A DNA stretch of 64,000 bases from DATGPD01 sp041398565. Lineage in GTDB: Bacteria > Planctomycetota > UBA1135 > UBA2386. Shown piece by piece: positions 23,275-31,501 of this stretch. The stretch spans positions 248,001-312,000 of the forward strand of contig JAWKUN010000003.1 of assembly GCA_041398565.1 (NCBI GenBank), read 5' to 3'. The position numbers and the translations under genes are program-made. Every line of letters begins with the position of its first letter. Positions within the stretch are counted from its first letter, which is position 1. The notes below the pieces were generated by a model that saw nothing but the letters and a program-made list of their open reading frames with translations, was not told the origin of the DNA and ran no database searches.

Positions 23275-26045
23275 CCGGTACCGACGACTTCGACTGGGAT
23301 CGCATCGAGAACGCGATCGAGCGCTTCTTCCTGCTGCAGGAAGAGGAGCCGGCCTCGACGGTCGAGGACGCGTGCGGTGGCGACGAGACCCTGGCCGCGC
23401 GGGTGCGGGAGGCTCTGGCGCACTTGCCGGCCTACGTGGCCGCTCCGGTCGGCGCGCTGCAGGAGGGCGCCCACATCGGCGACTACTCGATCCGTGAGCG
23501 GATCGGCCGCGGCGGCATGGGAACGGTGTACCGCGCCATCGAGCGGTCGCTGGGTCGCGAGGTTGCGCTCAAGCTGATCGACCCGCAGGCGTTGGCCCAC
23601 CCGGGTGCCCGCGCTCGCTTCCGGCGTGAGGCAGAGATCACGGCTGCGCTCGAGCATCCGAACATCGTGCCTGTGTACGGCGTCGGCGAGTTCGAGGGGC
23701 AACCGTACCTCGCCATGAAGCGGCTGTCCGGGCCGACACTGGCTGAGCTGGATCGACCGTTGCCGCCGAGCGAGGCCGCGGCCATCGGCATCGCCGTGGC
23801 ACGGGCCTTGGAAGTCTCGCACCTGCACGGCGTCGTGCATCGCGACGTCAAGCCGCACAACATCATCCTCGACCACGGGACACCCTACGTGGTCGATTTC
23901 GGATTGGCGCGCGCGCATTCGGACACCACGGTCACACAGGCCGGACGGGTGCCCGGCACGCTGCGGTACTTGGCTCCGGAGCGGCTCGAGGCCACCGGTG
24001 CGGCTGTGCTCGATCCACGCATCGATGTGTACGGCCTGGGCGTGACACTCTATGAACTCGTCGCCGGGCGGCCGCCGTTCGCCGGCACGACCCCGACCGC
24101 GCTGCTGCGCACGATCCTGGCGGGTGCGCCACGACCGCTGCGTCTGCGGCGCGCCGAGGCCGACTTCGCCACCATCGTCGGGCGGGCCATGGCGGCCGAC
24201 CCGCGCAAGCGGTTCGCCACCGCAGCGGCGTTGGCCGACGACCTCGAGCGCTATCTGGCCGGCGCTCCCATCGTGTCGCGGCGCATCACCTTGGTCGAGC
24301 GAGCCTGGCGCAGCGTGCGCCGGCACAAGCGGGTCAGCGCCACGATCGGCGTCCTGACATTGGTCCTGATGGTCGTCTCGGGAGTTCTGCTGGTGTCGCG
24401 GCAGCGGGCGCGTGCCGACCGCGCGACGCGGCTCGGCGCGGCAGACGCGATGGCGGCGCGTCGTGACTTCCCTGGCGCGATGGCGACGCTGGCGTTGCTG
24501 GGTCGGAACGACCCCAGGGACGACGAGGTCGCCGCGCGGCTGCGGCGTGTGGAAGGCGAACAGGCACTCGACGATCTCCTCGTGCACGTCGCCAACCGCA
24601 CGGTGAACGTGCCGCGCGCCGAGGTCGATCGCTTGTGCGCATCGGTGGTCGCCGGCACCTTCGCCGTGCCTCGCGCGCGCACCGCCAAGCTGGTGCTCAT
24701 CGCTACCGTGGCGCACCACGACGGCGCGGCAGCCGCGCTCGAGCGACTTGCAGGCGAGCGGTCGGTCCTCGGGGACTCGCGCGCCGTCGTCGTCGTGCAG
24801 AGGTGGCTGGAGTCGTGGCTTGCCGAAGGGGTCGCCGCCTTCGACGGCCTGCCGGCGCCTGCAGCCGATGCCGAGTCCGACGAAGCGGTGCTCACCGCGG
24901 CGGTCATGCGCCTCGCGGGTCAGCAAGTGGCCGTCTGGTCGGCCGAACTCGAGCCCTGGGTCGGGCAGATGCCGCCGCCGCCACTGGTGCGTTTCATGCA
25001 GGCGATCGCGCTCTGCGACAGCGCGCGCGACCTGGACGCGATGCACGTCCTGCTCGGCGTCACCGACGCGACGCGGCCGCAGGCGCACGTCTGGCGCACG
25101 CTCGCCGGCGTCTACCTGCGGCTCGGCCGGCTGCCGCAGGCGCGCGCGGCACTGACACGGGTCACCGACGACGCCCCGGCTACCTGGTACTTCCGGCTGC
25201 AGCTGGCCTGCCTCGAGGCGGCGGCCGAAGGCCGGATCGAGCCCTTCGCCGCGTTCGGGGGCGTGCTCGAGACTGTGCGCCTCGTGCATCCGAGCGCCGA
25301 GGTCGAGCGCTTCGCTGCCGAGTACTACGGGTTGCATCCGGCCCGGACGCCGGCGGCGGTGGCCGACCTGCGGCGCCTGCTCGCCGATCGGACCGGCGAT
25401 GCGTTCGGACGCGACCTGACGGTGGCGGCGATGGTGTTCGTAGCGGCACAGCGGCTACCGGCGCCAGCGTCGCTCGCGTCAGCGGACGAGATCGCACAGA
25501 ACCGCACCTTCCTCACCACATACCGGCCGTTGGCCGAGCACGTCCGATACCCGCCGGCGCGCGTGTCGGCGCTGACCTGGATCGCCCGAGCACTGTGCGC
25601 CGTGGCGGCCGAGCCGGCTGACGCCGGCGGCGGCGCGCAGGGCGTGGCGATCCCGCCGCAGTTGCTGGAGGGATTGGCGCTGTTCGAGAGCCTGGTGGCC
25701 GCGCAACCGCGAGCGCGAGATGCCGTGATCGAGTACGGCGACGTGGTCGTGCGCAACTTCGAACGGCTGCCCGACGCACCGCGCTACGCCCATGCCAGTG
25801 CAGCGCGCATCGCGGTGCGCGCGCTGCTGCGAGCGCAGGACGACGGCGAGCTGCGGCTGGACGACGTCGACCGCAACCGCGCCATGACCGTTGCTTGGCA
25901 ACTCGCACGGGTCGCCTTCGACTGGAACGACGTGAGACGGTGGGCGACCCGCCTGCTGGCGGAGGCACAGCTCGACGAACCGTACGCGAGCTATTGCCGC
26001 GAGTCGTTGGCCGACGCGCGTCAGCAGCTCGGCGACCAGCGCTGA
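23271..26045 (+). CDS. Membrane Ser/Thr protein kinase (PknB-type) with large C-terminal region
   Basis: A 924-residue protein. A short N-terminal region (1-70) precedes a complete Hanks-type kinase: IGRGGMGTVY (78-87), K101 in VALKLI, catalytic HRDVKPHN (190-197), DFG at 209-211 and YLAPE at 233-237. One transmembrane helix lies at about 357-376. The remaining 550 residues are helical and Ala/Arg/Leu-rich, probably TPR-like repeats on the far side of the membrane acting as a sensor (inference). The GTG start overlaps the sigma factor stop as GTGA. The gene ends 3 bp from the convergent second sigma gene. The genetic coupling suggests it phosphorylates or otherwise controls the sigma factor. 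Confidence 0.85.
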   Translation: MTGTDDFDWDRIENAIERFFLLQEEEPASTVEDACGGDETLAARVREALAHLPAYVAAPVGALQEGAHIGDYSIRERIGRGGMGTVYRAIERSLGREVALKLIDPQALAHPGARARFRREAEITAALEHPNIVPVYGVGEFEGQPYLAMKRLSGPTLAELDRPLPPSEAAAIGIAVARALEVSHLHGVVHRDVKPHNIILDHGTPYVVDFGLARAHSDTTVTQAGRVPGTLRYLAPERLEATGAAVLDPRIDVYGLGVTLYELVAGRPPFAGTTPTALLRTILAGAPRPLRLRRAEADFATIVGRAMAADPRKRFATAAALADDLERYLAGAPIVSRRITLVERAWRSVRRHKRVSATIGVLTLVLMVVSGVLLVSRQRARADRATRLGAADAMAARRDFPGAMATLALLGRNDPRDDEVAARLRRVEGEQALDDLLVHVANRTVNVPRAEVDRLCASVVAGTFAVPRARTAKLVLIATVAHHDGAAAALERLAGERSVLGDSRAVVVVQRWLESWLAEGVAAFDGLPAPAADAESDEAVLTAAVMRLAGQQVAVWSAELEPWVGQMPPPPLVRFMQAIALCDSARDLDAMHVLLGVTDATRPQAHVWRTLAGVYLRLGRLPQARAALTRVTDDAPATWYFRLQLACLEAAAEGRIEPFAAFGGVLETVRLVHPSAEVERFAAEYYGLHPARTPAAVADLRRLLADRTGDAFGRDLTVAAMVFVAAQRLPAPASLASADEIAQNRTFLTTYRPLAEHVRYPPARVSALTWIARALCAVAAEPADAGGGAQGVAIPPQLLEGLALFESLVAAQPRARDAVIEYGDVVVRNFERLPDAPRYAHASAARIAVRALLRAQDDGELRLDDVDRNRAMTVAWQLARVAFDWNDVRRWATRLLAEAQLDEPYASYCRESLADARQQLGDQR

Positions 26046-26048
26046 GAC

Positions 26049-26663
26049 CTATGGCTCGTCCGCCAGGCGCACGCCGCGGACGCGCAGTTCTCGCGCCAGG
26101 CGCAGGAGCGCGCGACCGAGCAGCTGGCGAGTCGCCTCTTCGCTGCGCCCGAGGACATCGCCGATCACGCGATGCGGCAATCCCACGACGCGAGCCAAGG
26201 CGATCACCTCGCGGTGTTCTTCCGAGAGCGCGGCCAGCGACTCGTTCAACGCAGCCGTGGTCTCGGCTGCGATCGCTTCGTGACTGGGCGTGAGCATCGA
26301 CGCGATTGCGGCGGATTGCGCCTCTTCGACCGCGACCTCTTCGCGCGTCGGGTCGCGCATTTCTCGCTGATGGTGCCGGACCTTCTCGCGCAACTTGTTC
26401 AGTGCCGAGGTGAACAGCCAAGCCCGAAAGCGCTCTTCGCCGTGGAAATCGAAGTCGTCGCGCGCACCCAGGATCTGCCGACATACCGACTGCACCACGT
26501 CGACGCTCGCTTCTCGCAGGCGCAGTCCAGGGCCCAGTCGGGCGCGCACGAAGGCGTGGAGCTGCGGCAAGTACTGTTCGAGCAGGTCATCGAGCGCCGT
26601 GCGGTCGCCCGCGCTCGCTTGTTGGAACAGGTCCTCGGTCCGAGGATCGGGCTGGCGATGCAC
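26049..26663 (-). CDS. Second ECF-type sigma factor
   Basis: A 204-residue sigma-70 family protein. Region 2 is DLLEQYLPQLHAFVRAR through REASVDVVQSVCRQIL, then FRAWLFTSALNKLREKVRHHQRE. Region 4 is LSEEHREVIALARVVGLPHRVIGDVLGRSEEATRQLLGRALLRL. I chose the GTG at 26663, right after a G-rich stretch, because it begins the homologous region (HRQPDPRTEDLFQQASAGD); the open frame continues upstream with no family similarity. It is divergent from the kinase-FGE gene (127-bp spacer) and convergent with the first kinase, so this locus holds two sigma and two kinase genes. Confidence 0.8.
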   Translation of the reverse strand: MHRQPDPRTEDLFQQASAGDRTALDDLLEQYLPQLHAFVRARLGPGLRLREASVDVVQSVCRQILGARDDFDFHGEERFRAWLFTSALNKLREKVRHHQREMRDPTREEVAVEEAQSAAIASMLTPSHEAIAAETTAALNESLAALSEEHREVIALARVVGLPHRVIGDVLGRSEEATRQLLGRALLRLARELRVRGVRLADEP

Positions 26664-26790
26664 CCCCCGAGCATATGCGACCGGGGCGTCCTGGTCGGAT
26701 GCCCCGCTGGGACCCCCTTGGCGGCCGCAGGAGACGGGAGTCCGTCGCGCCGATGCGACTGTGACATTGCTTCGGAATAGACTGCACTCC
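26664..26790. promoter_or_regulatory. Divergent promoter region between sigma factor and kinase-FGE gene
   Basis: These 127 bp separate two divergent regulatory genes and should carry promoters for both, a typical arrangement for self-controlled regulators. No confident -35/-10 pair or operator was identified. Confidence 0.35.
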
Positions 26791-29637
26791 GTGGCCGAGG
26801 CACCTCCTTTCGTAGCCCCTGGCGGAGACTCGCCCGCCGATCGCCTCCCCGCCGAGATCACCGACTTGGCGTGTGCGCGGCTGCTCGCCGAACCCGCCGA
26901 GGCGGAGGGAGCGGTGCTCGCTGAGTTGTGCAACACCTACCCGGAACACGCCGCCGGCTTGCGCCGTCTGGCGGCAGAACTGCGCGGCGCCGACCGCATC
27001 CTGCGCCTCGGGATGGTGATGCCTGTGGAGCCCGATCCTGTCGAACCCGATCCGGTCGAGATGGGCCCCTTTCGTGTCGAGCGGAGATTGGGCGAGGGGG
27101 CGTTCGGCATCGTCTACCTGTGCATTCAAGTCGCGCCGATCGAGCGACGTGTCGCGGTCAAGGTGTTGCGCCCCGGAGCGGGCAATCGGCAGACGTTGGC
27201 GCGCTTCGAGGCGGAACGGCAAGTGTTGGCGCGCATGAGTCATCCCGCCATCGCCAATGTGTTCGATGCCGGAGCACTGCCCGACGGGCGCCCGTTCTTC
27301 GTGATGGAGTACGTCGAGGGCAGCTCGATCACCGCGTTCGCCGATCGCCGGCGGCTCACGATCGGCGAGCGGCTCGACCTGTTCTTGGCGCTCTGCGACG
27401 GCGTGTGGCACGCCCATCAGCGAGGGGTCATCCACCGCGATCTGAAACCGTCCAACGTGCTGGTATCCGAGTCGGGCGAGCCGCAGCCCAAGATCATCGA
27501 CTTCGGGCTGGCCAAGGTGCTGCGTCCACAGGCCACCTCGGGCGTGCAGGTCACGGAGATCGGCGGCGTGCTCGGTACGCCGGGCTACATGAGTCCCGAG
27601 CAGAGCGACGGTCAGCACGACGACGTCGATACGCGTTCGGACGTGTTTTCGCTCGGGGTCATCCTGTACGTGCTCCTCACCGGCGAGATGCCATGGTCGC
27701 AGGGCACGGCGCAAGCAGACACGGCGCCGACCCGACCGAGTGCGCGCTTCGACAACCGGGAGACCGGCAGCGAGGCCGCGGCCCAGCGGGCCCGCGAGCC
27801 GCGGCGCTTGCACGCGCAGCTGTGCGGCGATCTGGATTGGATCACCCTGCGTGCGCTCGAGCGCGACCGCGAGCGCCGCTACCAGTCCGTACGAGACCTC
27901 GCCGAGGACCTACGGCGCCACATGCGGTCGGAGCCGGTGCTCGCCGGCCCGCCTTCGCGACTGTATCGCCTCCGCAAGCTGGCGCGCCGCTACCGCGTGC
28001 AGCTCGCGGCGGTGGCCGCCGTGCTGCTGTCGCTCCTGCTCGGTCTGCTCGGCGTGGCGCGGTACGCGCGCCGAGCGCACGAGAACCTGCAGCGCTTCGA
28101 GACCCTGGCGATCGGCAGCCGCCTGGCACTCGCACAGTCGCTCGCCGGGCGGCTCTACCCGCCCTGGCCGGAGCTGCTGCCCGACATCGAGCGGTGGCTG
28201 CGCGAGCACGGTGAGCCTCTGGGCGCGGAATTGCCGCGCTTGCAGCGTGCGATCGAGGAGCTGCGGGCGCAGGCCGTGCTGTCGCGCGACGTCGTCGAAG
28301 CGGCGACGCTTCGGCCGATCGCTGCCGAAGTCGAGAAGCGTCGCGCGACGATCGCCTACGTCGACGCATTGCTCGCCCATCCCGACTTGCAAGCACCGGA
28401 GCGCGAAACGCTGCGAGCCACGTTGCTCGATCAGCGCGATAAACAGCTCGCCGCGCTCCCTGCGCTCGAGCGCCTGCAAGAGGAAGGTCGGACTTGGCGG
28501 TTCGGCGACGCCGGCCAACAGTTCTTGCACGATACGTTGGTTCGGTTCGCCGACGAGCTTCGTCGCTTCTGCGAAGACGAGGACGCGCCGTTGCAGGTGT
28601 TTCGTGGCCAGCGCCAAGACATCCTCGATGGGATTGCTGACTTGGAGCGTCGACAGGAGGAGTGGCAACGGGTGCGCGAGGATATCGCACACGACCCGCG
28701 CTACCGTGGCCTGGACCTGCTGCCACAGTTCGGGCTGGTTCCCCTTGGTCGGGATCCCGAATCCGAGCTGCAGGAGTTCTACCACGCCCGATCGGGAGCC
28801 AAGGGCGGACCGCTGCCGAAGCGTGGAGCCGACGGGCACCTGGTGCTGGACGACAACGCAGGGATCGTGTTCGTGCTGCTACCTGGCGGGACCACCTCGG
28901 TCGGCGCGCAGGGCAGCGACCCGGGCGCGCCGTACTACGATTCGGAGGCCAGGACAGCCGAATCGCCGGTGAACGAAGTGACGCTGGCGCCATTCTTCTT
29001 CAGCAAGCACGAGCTGACCCAGAGCCAGTGGTGGAGCTTGACGGGCACGCTTCCCAGCCACTTCCATTCCAAGACAGTGACACCGGCGGGGCGCGAGATC
29101 ACGATCCGTCACCCCGTCGAGAACGTGACGTGGTCCGAGGGTCAGTTCGGCCTGGCCAAGCATGGGCTCGATCTGCCCACCGAAGCGCAGTGGGAATACG
29201 CGTGTCGCGCGGGCACGACGACGACCTGGGCCACCGGCGACACGCCCGAGTCGATCGTCGGATCGGCCGACATGCCGTCGTTGGGCGAGCGTGCCGCCGA
29301 CACCGACAGCGGTGGGAGCTGGCACGCTTCGGTCGGCAGCTTCCGTGCGAATGCCTTCGGGATCCACGACATGGTCGGCAACGTCGCCGAGTGGTGCCGG
29401 GACAGCTTCAGTTCGCTCGCGTATCTACTGCCGCCACGAGCTGGCGACGGGCTGCGCCCGGTGCCAGAGATGCAGGCACGCGCCGTGCGCGGCGGAGCCT
29501 ATGACGCGCTGCCACGCTCGGGTTCGTCCGCGGTCCGGCGCCCGGTGTCCTTCAACACGCGCTCGGACAACATCGGGTTGCGTGCGATCCGGCGGGTGGA
29601 GCTCAGGGGCACGACGAGCACTCCGATGCGACGTTGA
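26791..29637 (+). CDS. Ser/Thr kinase fused to FGE-sulfatase (SUMF1)-like domain
   Basis: A 948-residue protein from a GTG start at 26791, the first plausible start before the family-like N-terminus. The kinase domain (about 93-380) is complete: GEGAFGIVY (101-109), K124 in VAVKVL, HRDLKPSN (215-222), DFG (237-239) and MSPE (267-270). Residues 77-90 contain a duplicated VEPDPVEPDPVE. A transmembrane helix (403-422) leads into a long helical stretch. From about 690 to the end is a formylglycine-generating-enzyme-like domain (FVLLPGGTTSVGAQ, LPTEAQWEYACRAGTTTTW, GNVAEWCRD, VRGGAYD). The paired catalytic cysteines of true FGE are absent after VRGGAYD, so it is probably a ligand-sensing outer domain. 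Confidence 0.85.
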   Translation: MAEAPPFVAPGGDSPADRLPAEITDLACARLLAEPAEAEGAVLAELCNTYPEHAAGLRRLAAELRGADRILRLGMVMPVEPDPVEPDPVEMGPFRVERRLGEGAFGIVYLCIQVAPIERRVAVKVLRPGAGNRQTLARFEAERQVLARMSHPAIANVFDAGALPDGRPFFVMEYVEGSSITAFADRRRLTIGERLDLFLALCDGVWHAHQRGVIHRDLKPSNVLVSESGEPQPKIIDFGLAKVLRPQATSGVQVTEIGGVLGTPGYMSPEQSDGQHDDVDTRSDVFSLGVILYVLLTGEMPWSQGTAQADTAPTRPSARFDNRETGSEAAAQRAREPRRLHAQLCGDLDWITLRALERDRERRYQSVRDLAEDLRRHMRSEPVLAGPPSRLYRLRKLARRYRVQLAAVAAVLLSLLLGLLGVARYARRAHENLQRFETLAIGSRLALAQSLAGRLYPPWPELLPDIERWLREHGEPLGAELPRLQRAIEELRAQAVLSRDVVEAATLRPIAAEVEKRRATIAYVDALLAHPDLQAPERETLRATLLDQRDKQLAALPALERLQEEGRTWRFGDAGQQFLHDTLVRFADELRRFCEDEDAPLQVFRGQRQDILDGIADLERRQEEWQRVREDIAHDPRYRGLDLLPQFGLVPLGRDPESELQEFYHARSGAKGGPLPKRGADGHLVLDDNAGIVFVLLPGGTTSVGAQGSDPGAPYYDSEARTAESPVNEVTLAPFFFSKHELTQSQWWSLTGTLPSHFHSKTVTPAGREITIRHPVENVTWSEGQFGLAKHGLDLPTEAQWEYACRAGTTTTWATGDTPESIVGSADMPSLGERAADTDSGGSWHASVGSFRANAFGIHDMVGNVAEWCRDSFSSLAYLLPPRAGDGLRPVPEMQARAVRGGAYDALPRSGSSAVRRPVSFNTRSDNIGLRAIRRVELRGTTSTPMRR

Positions 29638-29735
29638 GTTCGGTCACGTCGGCGCCGGCGGACCGAACGCTCCCGCCGTGCGCACCGACCAGTCGGCCGG
29701 CGCGTCGATGATGCGGCGACCGGCCGGAGTTTCGC

Positions 29736-30842
29736 CTAGCGCCGCAGGAGCCGGGCCGACTCCGCTCGCCACCACATCGCGAAGAACGGGAAGCGGCGGC
29801 ACAGCTCCGCGTGCGCCTGCTGCGGATCGCCGCTGCCGCGACAGCCGGCGATGAAGGCGAGCAGCATCTGGCGGAAGGGTTCCAGGCCGCCCGACGGCAG
29901 GGACGCCAGGCCGCCCGAGGGCGGGGACGCCTCGAACTCGGGCGCCTCGAGGTGCGCGCTGGCCGCGCGCAGGTGTTCCTCGACCTCCGGGCCCGCCGCG
30001 CCCAGCGCCATCTCGACCTCGTCGTTTGCGAGCACCAGCCGCGCGCGCGAGCGCAACCGCCAGGAGAGGTCCGCGTCGGCGACCAGTTGCTCGGCCACGG
30101 GCACGATGGCCTGCCATCGGCGCGACCGGGTGCCCCCGGGCCCGGGGTTGAACGGCCCCCGGTTCCGCGCCGCCGTCTCGGTCGAGTTCAAGGCGAAGGA
30201 CATCAGGTCGTAGCGCAGGCGCAGTTCGGCGGCATCGTCGGCCAACAAGCGCGCCGCGTTGGCTGCGTGCGGGCGGATGGCGACCTCGAGCCATGGCGTC
30301 TTCAGGTCGCTCCAGACGAAGTCCTTCTTCGCCTTGGTCTTGCCAGCGGTGTCCTTCTTTGCGGCGTCCTCCTTCGCCGCGGCGCGCGCCTCGAGCACGA
30401 AGCGCGCGCGGATCCGTCCCGGCTGCGAAACTGCGTCGAGGTCCCACAGGTCGACTTCGAAGGTGAAGCCCTCCTTGCCGTCGATCCTGCGGCCGGCCGG
30501 CGAGGTGATGTAGCTGGCCGGGTGCCAGGCGCGGCGTCGCGGCGTCGGCTCGACCGGCTCCCAACCGTCGCCTTGCGCGCGCTCGACCTCGAACGGGAAC
30601 AGAACGTGGTCGCCACGGACGTACTTCGGGCGCACGAACACGTCCCCCTTGCTTCCGGTCACCCGCAGCGCGCACCGGATCGGGTCGCACTGCCACGACC
30701 AGTTGGCGGCGGCGCTCAGGGTGGCCTGCGCGCCGACTTCGAGAGCGACCGCCGTCGCGTCACCCTGCGCCGGGAGCACCACGACAGTGGCGCCGAATGC
30801 GAGCGCGGACGCGAGAGAGTTGCCGAGCATGCGCGAGACCAT
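29736..30842 (-). CDS. Secreted protein of unknown function
   Basis: A 368-residue protein. The ATG at 30842 (or 30830, four residues later) starts a signal peptide (MLGNSLASALAFGATVVVLPAQ). Residues about 160-185 are a Lys/Ala-rich low-complexity stretch (AAAKEDAAKKDTAGKTKAKK). Near the C-terminus is a doubled PSGGL (ASPPSGGLASLPSGGL). Beta-rich segments include WEPVEPTPRRRAWHPASYITSPAGRR. I do not recognise a family. It converges with the kinase-FGE gene (98-bp gap). Coding status rests on the signal peptide and strong codon bias. Confidence 0.65.
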   Translation of the reverse strand: MVSRMLGNSLASALAFGATVVVLPAQGDATAVALEVGAQATLSAAANWSWQCDPIRCALRVTGSKGDVFVRPKYVRGDHVLFPFEVERAQGDGWEPVEPTPRRRAWHPASYITSPAGRRIDGKEGFTFEVDLWDLDAVSQPGRIRARFVLEARAAAKEDAAKKDTAGKTKAKKDFVWSDLKTPWLEVAIRPHAANAARLLADDAAELRLRYDLMSFALNSTETAARNRGPFNPGPGGTRSRRWQAIVPVAEQLVADADLSWRLRSRARLVLANDEVEMALGAAGPEVEEHLRAASAHLEAPEFEASPPSGGLASLPSGGLEPFRQMLLAFIAGCRGSGDPQQAHAELCRRFPFFAMWWRAESARLLRR

Positions 30843-30976
30843 AGCACAGCCCCGCGGTGTATCGGCGCGGGTTGCACCGGCGCGGCGGCGGCGCTTCCGT
30901 ACCGGATAGGGACGTTCTCTCGGAGGTGCGTGGGGCGGCCGTCTGCACTCCCTCGGTGTGACTCCGAGAGGCCGTG

Positions 30977-31315
30977 TCACCGCAGGGCGAAGGTGACGGC
31001 GAAGACGACACCCACGAGAGCTACGGCTACGGACAGCGCCAGCAGCATTCGGCGGCGTCGACGTTGCTGGTACTTGCCCCAGCCGACCGGGTCGAGAAAG
31101 TGGCGGTCGTCCGCAGCCAGACGCACCGCACCTCCGTCCACCAGACCTCGGAGGCGCCTCTTGTCGAAGGCACGACCGAGTGACAACTCGATCGCTGACT
31201 CAGGGGTCAGCGCCCGAGCGTCTGCAAGCTGTCGACGGATCCGCTCCTCGGCTCGGCGCATCGCGACCACGACCACGAGGGGCATCAGACTCGGAATCAA
31301 AGCGCCGGCGCTCAT
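30977..31315 (-). CDS. Small membrane protein of unknown function
   Basis: A 112-residue protein with a short hydrophobic N-terminus (SAGALIPSLMPLVVVVAM, about 2-19), a charged middle and a C-terminal transmembrane helix (MLLALSVAVALVGVVFAVTFAL) preceded by QRRRRR, implying a cytosolic middle. The ATG at 31315 is supported by a GAGGAG ribosome site (complement of 31323-31328) 7 nt away; a GTG lies one codon upstream. No family is recognised. It lies 134 bp upstream of the secreted-protein gene on the same strand and may be its operon partner. Confidence 0.6.
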   Translation of the reverse strand: MSAGALIPSLMPLVVVVAMRRAEERIRRQLADARALTPESAIELSLGRAFDKRRLRGLVDGGAVRLAADDRHFLDPVGWGKYQQRRRRRMLLALSVAVALVGVVFAVTFALR

Positions 31316-31501
31316 CACCTCGCTCCTCGGAAGCGTGTTCCAGAAAAGGTCGGAGCCGATTCGAAGGAAGTCGCGGGCGAGGCTCCGCCATGACAGCAGG
31401 CAACGCGCCCGTTCCCGGAGTGGATCATGCCGAACGAAGCCGCCGTGATGCGACAGGGGGAGCCAACCATGGGACGGCCCCGGACTCGCGCCGGCGCGCG
31501 C

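Noticed and set aside
26791..29637. Active formylglycine-generating enzyme
   Set aside because: The paired catalytic cysteines are absent.
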